Below, in pieces: positions 59,086 through 64,000 of a stretch of 64,000 bases of DNA (the stretch's first letter is position 1; each line of letters opens with the position of its first letter). The translations under genes and the position numbers were made by a program. Under the pieces are notes generated by a model, which saw nothing but the letters and a program-made list of their open reading frames with translations, was not told where the DNA came from and searched no databases. Origin of the DNA: Candidatus Saccharibacteria bacterium oral taxon 488 (GTDB lineage: Bacteria > Patescibacteriota > Saccharimonadia > Saccharimonadales > Saccharimonadaceae); contig CP040001.1 in NCBI GenBank assembly GCA_013100825.1, forward strand, positions 62,001 through 126,000, given 5' to 3'.

Positions 59086-60768
59086 ATGGATATAGAAATA
59101 CCACTTGGTAAACGAAAGCCGCTCTATCGATTTCTAGAGATTCTGCCGGGTCTGTTGAGCTATGGTGCAATTATTCTTCTTGTCATATTGTCGATTTTTA
59201 GTCCACTGCTTGCGTCACTCTATCTGCTTATTATCATCCTGTCGATGATGGTGCGCGTGGTTGGCATTACCTATCATATGGTCGCTGGCCGTGCCAGGAT
59301 GGATAAGGCGTGTCTGATCAATTGGCATGCGCGTCTTGAAGATCTCGAAGATCCGCAGGCGGTATATGCACGTATTCGTGACCAGCGACAGAAGGAGGTC
59401 GGCTTTGCAGAGCACAAAGAAAACTTACGTCTCATTGCTTCTGCACAGCCAGGGTTTTTCCCGAAACCATCTGAAATTTATAATGCAGTCATCATGCCAG
59501 CCTATAATGAGAGCATTGAGGTAATCGAACCAGCCATTCAAGCAGTAATCGCTACTACGTATGATAAAAAGCGTATGATTATGGTATTTGCGTATGAAGA
59601 GCGAGGTGGTAAGGATATCGACACGACCGCCAAGACACTGCAAAAACGCTATGGCAAGTATTTTCACGCCTTTCATATCGTCAAGCATCCAAAAGACATT
59701 CCGAATGAGGTGATCGGCAAGGGTGGCAATATTACACATGCCGGGCGCTGGCTGAAGGGGTGGCTTGAGAAGCAGCATATTCCGTACGGTAATGTTATTG
59801 TCACGACGATGGACTGTGATAATAAGCCACATGAAACCTACTTTGACTACCTGACATACGAATATATCGTCCGCGAGGACCGTAAGCACTACTCGTATCA
59901 ACCGGTTTGCCTATTTACTAGTAATATTTGGGATGTGCCGGCGCCGATGCGTGTGGTCGCGACGGGTAACTCATTCTGGAATATTATTAGCTCAATGCGC
60001 CCTCATTCGCTACGTAATTTTGCTTCACATGCTCAGCCGATGGATGCGCTCGTTGAGATGGACTTCTGGAGTGTTCGAACGATCGTCGAAGACGGCCACC
60101 AGTATTGGCGCAGCTACTTCTATTTTGGTGGTAACTACGGGGTCGTGCCACTCCATGTACCGATTTATCAAGACGCGGTATTGTCAGCTACGTATATAAA
60201 AACGCTCAAAGCGCAGTTTATCCAGTTTCGTCGTTGGGCGTATGGGGCATCTGATGTTGCGTATGTTGGTGAACGGGTCTTTACTAAGCAGCGTAATGTA
60301 CCATTTTGGGCTGGTTTCTCACGGTTTGTGCGGCTACTTGATGGAAATGTGACGTTAGCCTGCAATTCGGTTCTAGTTGCTTTTGGTGGCTGGGTGCCGC
60401 TTATTGTTAATGCCGAAGCAGCTCGTAGTGTCGCCGCGCATCAATTGCCTGATACGGTGAGTACGCTGCAGCAAATTGCGTTGATTGGTATGGCGATAGC
60501 GATTTTTAGTGCTTTCAAGATTTTACCACCGCGTCCAGTTCGCTACACGCGACGTCGAAGTGTCTGGATGCTTTTACAATGGGTACTAATGCCAGTGACG
60601 TCTATTGTCTATAGCTCTGCTGCGGCGTTTGCCGCGCAGACTCGCCTGTTAGTCGGGCGATATCTCGATAAGTTTGACGTCACCGAAAAAGCCACAGCGG
60701 CGATTAACGCTCGCCAGAGGGCGGCTGCACGTAAACGGTCGAAGACCTCCCGCGTCGTCGAGAAGTGA
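59086..60768 (+). CDS. Membrane glycosyltransferase, GT2 family
   Basis: Processive-type glycosyltransferase for a surface polysaccharide or glycolipid. The 560-residue protein has two N-terminal membrane helices, a GT-A domain with AVIMPAYNES, the DxD motif in TTMDCDNKPH, an acceptor-site ED region (VEDGHQYWRS) and QFRRWAYG, a QxxRW-type motif, then three or more C-terminal helices. The C-tail (ARQRAAARKRSKTSR) is strongly basic and its last 65 bases overlap the convergent nrdR gene. Sugar substrate unknown. Confidence 0.88.
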   Translation: MDIEIPLGKRKPLYRFLEILPGLLSYGAIILLVILSIFSPLLASLYLLIIILSMMVRVVGITYHMVAGRARMDKACLINWHARLEDLEDPQAVYARIRDQRQKEVGFAEHKENLRLIASAQPGFFPKPSEIYNAVIMPAYNESIEVIEPAIQAVIATTYDKKRMIMVFAYEERGGKDIDTTAKTLQKRYGKYFHAFHIVKHPKDIPNEVIGKGGNITHAGRWLKGWLEKQHIPYGNVIVTTMDCDNKPHETYFDYLTYEYIVREDRKHYSYQPVCLFTSNIWDVPAPMRVVATGNSFWNIISSMRPHSLRNFASHAQPMDALVEMDFWSVRTIVEDGHQYWRSYFYFGGNYGVVPLHVPIYQDAVLSATYIKTLKAQFIQFRRWAYGASDVAYVGERVFTKQRNVPFWAGFSRFVRLLDGNVTLACNSVLVAFGGWVPLIVNAEAARSVAAHQLPDTVSTLQQIALIGMAIAIFSAFKILPPRPVRYTRRRSVWMLLQWVLMPVTSIVYSSAAAFAAQTRLLVGRYLDKFDVTEKATAAINARQRAAARKRSKTSRVVEK

Positions 60769-61168
60769 TGAGGCGGTGCTGAGCGGCATACTGGAGTGCC
60801 GCTATTGGATCGTAGCGTTGGAGAATCATGTGTGTTATTTGAGTGATGATTTGCGTAGATAGCGGCTTACCTTGCTTGATAATCTGTTGCTGCACAGTTT
60901 GTGCAAGGAAGTAGCTATCATGTGCTGCAGCATGCTTATTATGTTGAAAGCTACGGCTAATGCTTATGATGAGCTTTCCTAAATTGAAAGGGATGGTTGA
61001 CCCGTCGTGTGTTAGCACCATGCGCCCGTCTAGCGTAGCCTGTTCGTATGTCGTAAAGACTGCGCCACATTCTGGACAGGCCCGTCGCCGCCAGACGCTG
61101 GGGTGTTTCGTGTGCTTGCGGGAGTTTTTTGTAGTAGTTTTATCGTGAAAACAATTTATACAAATCAT
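60704..61168 (-). CDS. nrdR: Transcriptional repressor NrdR
   Basis: Represses ribonucleotide reductase genes in response to dATP/ATP. The 154-residue protein has the zinc ribbon with Cys3, Cys6, Cys31 and Cys34 (MICINC, then RRACPECGAVFTTYE) and the ATP cone (MVLTHDGSTIPFNLGKLIISISRSFQ). It keeps all four zinc ligands. No nrd genes or NrdR boxes were recognised in the window, so its targets lie elsewhere. The C-terminal tail, which is Arg/Ser-rich, overlaps the glycosyltransferase gene on the other strand by 65 bases. Confidence 0.9.
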   Translation of the reverse strand: MICINCFHDKTTTKNSRKHTKHPSVWRRRACPECGAVFTTYEQATLDGRMVLTHDGSTIPFNLGKLIISISRSFQHNKHAAAHDSYFLAQTVQQQIIKQGKPLSTQIITQITHMILQRYDPIAALQYAAQHRLITSRRRGRSSTVYVQPPSGER

Positions 61169-61245
61169 ATCAATATATTGACATATCGCTATAAAAAATA
61201 CTAGTGGAAAAGTATATAAAAATGTGTAAAATAGAAAAAACTAAA

Positions 61246-61267
61246 AACCCTCCGCACTGCGAGGGTT
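61246..61267 (-). terminator. Terminator after tRNA-Val (minus strand)
   Basis: AACCCTC (61246-61252) and GAGGGTT (61261-61267) pair around an 8-nt loop; on the minus strand the stem is followed by TTTTAG and further Ts. Confidence 0.8.
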
Positions 61268-61278
61268 GTATGCAATAA

Positions 61279-61355
61279 TGGTGGGCAATAGAGGATTCGA
61301 ACCTCTCACCTCTTCAACGTCAATGAAGCGCTCTAGCCAAATGAGCTAATCGCCC
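61279..61355 (-). tRNA. tRNA-Val (anticodon GAC)
   Basis: Minus-strand cloverleaf: acceptor GGGCGAT / ATTGCCC, D arm GCTC...GAGC, anticodon stem CTTCA/TGAAG with loop TTGACGT (GAC), T arm AGAGG TTCGAAT CCTCT, discriminator A, encoded CCA. It reads GTC and GTT. Confidence 0.95.
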
Positions 61356-61366
61356 GACTATTGTCA

Positions 61367-61395
61367 ATAATAGCAGGAATTAGTGGTGAATGCAA
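61367..61395 (-). promoter_or_regulatory. Promoter for tRNA-Val (TTGCAT - 17 - TATTAT)
   Basis: On the minus strand TTGCAT (61390-61395) and TATTAT (61367-61372) are 17 nt apart, with TGC before the -10. Confidence 0.7.
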
Positions 61396-61399
61396 TTAC

Positions 61400-61516
61400 C
61401 TCTTGCGGAGAGCGTAGGGGTTGGCCGTCATGTCGTTTCTTGGTGTAGTATTACGGATCCGCTACCTAGTCCATGCGTCGTAAGGGTTGCCCGGAACTTT
61501 TAACTATGATACGGTG
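61400..61516. other. Unassigned spacer between tRNA-Val promoter and thrS T-box
   Basis: No gene was found. A TATGAT at 61505-61510 could be the -10 of the thrS leader, but no good -35 box is spaced from it. GGGTTGCCC and other short inverted repeats occur, so the T-box leader may begin earlier than assumed. Confidence 0.4.
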
Positions 61517-61693
61517 AGAATAGCAAGGACAGAGACTAACCACCTCTCGAGCAACGTGAAAGCGGTTGCGGCGCACGAAACCAGCCGGAGCAAGAGTCAT
61601 CGCCAAGGTGGAACCTCCTGGCTCGTCCCCAGGACCGAGGCACGCACGCTATACGCGTTGGGCGTGCTTTTATAATTACTTAAAGGAGGTTTT
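61517..61693 (+). promoter_or_regulatory. T-box riboswitch controlling thrS
   Basis: A tRNA-sensing leader. Visible in order: a short stem AGAG/CTCT whose loop (61535-61543) holds the Thr codon ACC as specifier; stem GCAAC/GTTGC (61551-61569); stem GGCG/CGCC (61570-61604); the T-box core AAGGTGGAACC (61605-61615), with bulge TGGA (61609-61612) to pair with the UCCA end of tRNA-Thr; the hallmark TCGTCCC; and a terminator hairpin. AACCTCCT (61612-61619) is exactly complementary to the thrS Shine-Dalgarno AGGAGGTT (61684-61691), as in actinobacterial translational T-boxes. The 5' end and stem I shape are inferred. Confidence 0.85.
61640..61672 (+). terminator. Hairpin with T run in the thrS leader
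   Basis: GCACGC (61640-61645) pairs with GCGTGC (61662-61667), with inner ACGC/GCGT and a TGG bulge, followed by TTTTAT. It lies between the T-box core and the Shine-Dalgarno site. Confidence 0.7.
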
Positions 61694-63505
61694 ATGAGCG
61701 AAGATAAACTCTATGCAATGCGACACAGCCTGGCGCATATTATGGCGGCGGCTGTGCAGCGGGTATGGCCAGACGCCAAGTTTGGAGTTGGTCCGGTTAT
61801 TGAACATGGGTTTTATTACGATATTGATCTTGGTGAAACGAAGATCAGTGAGCAGCAGTTTAATAAAATTGAAAAGGTAATGCGACGAATCATTGCCGAA
61901 AAGCAAGACTTTGTGTGCACAAAATGCCCAATTGATGAAGCAATTCAATGGGCCAAAGATAGCCATCAGCCATATAAAGAAGAACTTCTTAATGACCTAA
62001 AACGTGCCGGGACAACGGTAGCAAAAGATCTGGACGCTGCAGAAATGGGTACAATTGCCGAAGGTGATAGCGCGCTCGATGAAGTTTCGTTTTATACCAA
62101 CGGGTCGTTTAAGGATCTGTGTCGTGGACCGCATGCTGTAAATACCAGTCAGGTTGGTGCATTTAAGTTGATGCGGGTTGCGGGCGCCTATTGGCGGGGC
62201 AATGAAAAGAATCCTCAAATGCAGCGACTATACGGTGTAGCTTTTGCTACGCAGGAAGAGCTGGATAAATATTTGGAGAAATTAGAGCTGGCCAAACAGC
62301 GTGATCACCGCAAGTTAGGCAAGGAGCTTGATCTGTATACCACCTCGCCGCTCGTGGGGGTTGGTTTGCCATTATTTACACCTCGTGGAACTATCTTGCG
62401 CGATACCGTGGCCCAATACTCAAATCAGCTGCGTCAGAGGTTTGGTTTTGAAAAAGTCTGGACGCCGCATATTACCAAAAAGGATTTGTATGAAACGTCA
62501 GGCCACTGGGCCAAATTTGGCGAAGAGCTGTTTTTGGTTAAAAGCCAGGAAACCAGTGATGAAATGGCGTTAAAGCCGATGAACTGCCCGCACCATACGC
62601 AGATTTTTGCTTCACAACCTCGTAGCTACCGCGATATGCCGGTGCGCTATTTAGAGACAACCACTGATTATCGTGACGAGAAAACCGGTGAGCTTGGCGG
62701 TCTGAATCGTGTGCGCTCGCTGACCCAGGATGACAGCCATGTCTTTTGTCGCCCAGACCAAATTGAACAAGAAATCAATAATTTATTGTCTGCTGCCCAG
62801 GAACTGTACGGTACTATTGATATGAAGCTGCGGGTTCGGCTCAGTTACCGTGATGACTCTGATGCATACTTGGGTGAACGTGAATTGTGGGCTTCTGCAC
62901 AAAATCAGTTGAAATCAGCAGTTGAAAAAGTTGGCTTGGACTATTTTGAGCAGGAAGGTGAGGCTGCTTTTTACGGACCAAAAATTGATTTCATGGCAAC
63001 TGACGCTATCGGTCGTGAGCACCAAGTCGCGACAGTGCAGCTAGACTTCGTGCAGCCGCAACGGTTTGGTTTGGAATACACAGATAGTGATGGTAATTTT
63101 ACAACACCTGTGATGATTCACTGTGCGCTGCTCGGGTCGATTGAACGATTCTTGAGCGTCTTCATTGAACACACGGGTGGTTGGTTCCCGTTTTGGGCGG
63201 CGCCAGAACAAGTACGTATTCTAACGATTAATGACACCGTCTCAGACTACGTTGATGAAATTACATCGATTTTATCAGAGGTGACCTTAATGAAACCAAT
63301 AAAATACAACGATGTAAGATTTACAATAGATAGTCGTAATGAATCCCTTGGGAAAAAGATTCGTGAGGCGACTGTTGTAAAAATACCAATACAGATTATT
63401 GTTGGGCCAAAGGATCAGATAGCACGTGTCGTAAGTATCAGGACGCATGCGGGTGAAGAGCAAATTCCGCTTGAACAGCTAGCTGAATATATACGGGGAC
63501 TGTAA
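61694..63505 (+). CDS. thrS: Threonyl-tRNA synthetase without TGS domain
   Basis: Charges tRNA-Thr and edits Ser-tRNA-Thr. The 603-residue protein starts directly at the N2 editing domain (MRHSLAHIMAAAV with HxxxH, DLCRGPH with Cys and His), so the N1 TGS domain is absent. The class II catalytic core has MNCPHH (zinc Cys), RVRSLTQDDSHVF, and a motif 3 region reading MIHCALLGSIERFLSVFIEH, where the usual IHR is IHC. The anticodon-binding domain closes the protein (VRILTINDTVSDYVDEI). AAAGGAGGTTTT before the ATG is the site masked by the T-box. Confidence 0.97.
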   Translation: MSEDKLYAMRHSLAHIMAAAVQRVWPDAKFGVGPVIEHGFYYDIDLGETKISEQQFNKIEKVMRRIIAEKQDFVCTKCPIDEAIQWAKDSHQPYKEELLNDLKRAGTTVAKDLDAAEMGTIAEGDSALDEVSFYTNGSFKDLCRGPHAVNTSQVGAFKLMRVAGAYWRGNEKNPQMQRLYGVAFATQEELDKYLEKLELAKQRDHRKLGKELDLYTTSPLVGVGLPLFTPRGTILRDTVAQYSNQLRQRFGFEKVWTPHITKKDLYETSGHWAKFGEELFLVKSQETSDEMALKPMNCPHHTQIFASQPRSYRDMPVRYLETTTDYRDEKTGELGGLNRVRSLTQDDSHVFCRPDQIEQEINNLLSAAQELYGTIDMKLRVRLSYRDDSDAYLGERELWASAQNQLKSAVEKVGLDYFEQEGEAAFYGPKIDFMATDAIGREHQVATVQLDFVQPQRFGLEYTDSDGNFTTPVMIHCALLGSIERFLSVFIEHTGGWFPFWAAPEQVRILTINDTVSDYVDEITSILSEVTLMKPIKYNDVRFTIDSRNESLGKKIREATVVKIPIQIIVGPKDQIARVVSIRTHAGEEQIPLEQLAEYIRGL

Positions 63506-63509
63506 TCTT

Positions 63510-64000
63510 GTGCGTAGGCTAAGAATTGCAATTGATATTGACGATGTTTTAGCAGAAAACGCAATCGGGTTCGTGGCATTTAGTAATGAACGGTGGGGCA
63601 CACGATTGAGGGTTGATGACTATAGCGAACATTGGTCAGAGATGTGGCATGTTGATAGCGAGGAGGCAGAACGGCGTGCTCATGTCTTTCACGACTCTGG
63701 TGCGATAAAGGGATATGCTCATATAGGGGGGGGCGGAGGAGGTGCTTAGAAACATGTCGCAGGTGCATCATCTCATGGTGGCTACTTCGCGTCGCTTGCA
63801 GGTGCAAAGCGATACACTGCTTTGGATCGAGGAGCATTTTCCAGGGGTTTTCGCCAGTTCTGCGGTCTACTTCTCTGGCCTATGGGATACGGTGCACGAG
63901 GACTCTCATAAACTGACAAAAACAGAGTTAATCACGCAAATTAATGCTGATGTTTTAATTGATGATCAGTTGAAACACTGTTTAGCTGTTTCCGAGACTG
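63510..64000 (+). pseudogene. HAD-family 5'(3')-deoxyribonucleotidase-like gene, frameshifted, 3' end outside window
   Basis: The GTG-started frame begins RRLRIAIDIDDVLAEN, the DxD motif I of HAD phosphatases in the NT5C-like group, and continues to GAIKGYAHI. At a G8 run (63726-63733) the frame slips: with seven Gs it would continue EEVLRNMSQVHHLMVATSRR (motif II) and reach DVLIDDQLKHC (motif IV) near the window end. As written it stops at 63749 after a poly-Gly stretch. It starts 4 nt after thrS and may be co-transcribed. It would dephosphorylate nucleotides or a related phosphate ester. Confidence 0.75.

Noticed and set aside
1..64000. CRISPR arrays, insertion sequences, prophage or rRNA genes
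   Set aside because: No regularly spaced direct repeats, transposase, phage structural genes or rRNA sequences were seen.

Overview
The window looks like chromosome of a Candidatus Saccharibacteria (TM7) type member of the Patescibacteria. Evidence seen directly: short housekeeping genes packed head to tail, TGA used as an ordinary stop (dnaG, truB), a complete type IV pilus cluster, many small membrane or secreted proteins of unknown family, and almost no biosynthetic genes. The taxonomic placement is inference from gene content and protein flavour; no search was possible.

Layout. 1-11.1 kb: the 3' end of pyrG, argS, a transglutaminase-like protein, an MscL-like channel, pyrH/orn (divergent), two small unknowns, then dnaG-rpoD (4-base overlap) and a P-loop kinase. 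11.1-22.9 kb: polA, a low-GC GmrSD/DUF262-type defence gene, mutM with an in-frame insertion, holA, rpsT, a degenerate DHH-like protein, truB, a prepilin and rpsO. 23-36.5 kb: a sortase, two unknown genes that both carry frameshifts, pnp, a family-4-like UDG, RNase J, ftsK, another frameshifted unknown, pheA, and the rpsF-ssb-rpsR operon. 36.5-40 kb: a possibly structured RNA region, efp, a repeat-rich spacer, tlyA and ychF. 40-55.3 kb: two large secreted proteins, then pilM-N-O-(small)-B-T-C-A, prepilin peptidase and four minor pilin genes. 55.3-64 kb: a Xer-type recombinase, ndk, tRNA-Arg(CCT), a PH-domain protein, a SurA-like protein, tRNA-Thr(CGT), a GT2 glycosyltransferase, nrdR, tRNA-Val(GAC), and thrS preceded by a T-box riboswitch.

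Expression logic. About two dozen genes start 6-10 nt downstream of a -10 hexamer and have no Shine-Dalgarno, which implies leaderless mRNAs. Others (ribosomal protein operon, pnp, RNase J, efp, ndk, thrS) have leaders with strong Shine-Dalgarno sites. Many -10 boxes are preceded by TGC (extended -10).

Most notable points: (i) a compact T-box leader before thrS whose T-box core is exactly complementary to the thrS Shine-Dalgarno, and whose bulge base matches the tRNA-Thr discriminator encoded 3 kb upstream; (ii) pervasive leaderless promoters; (iii) four frameshifts at short homopolymers, all in peripheral genes; (iv) metal-binding ligands lost from DnaG, UDG and PilB; (v) a Phe in motif A of DNA polymerase I combined with an apparently dead proofreading domain; (vi) a structured intergenic region next to rpsR.
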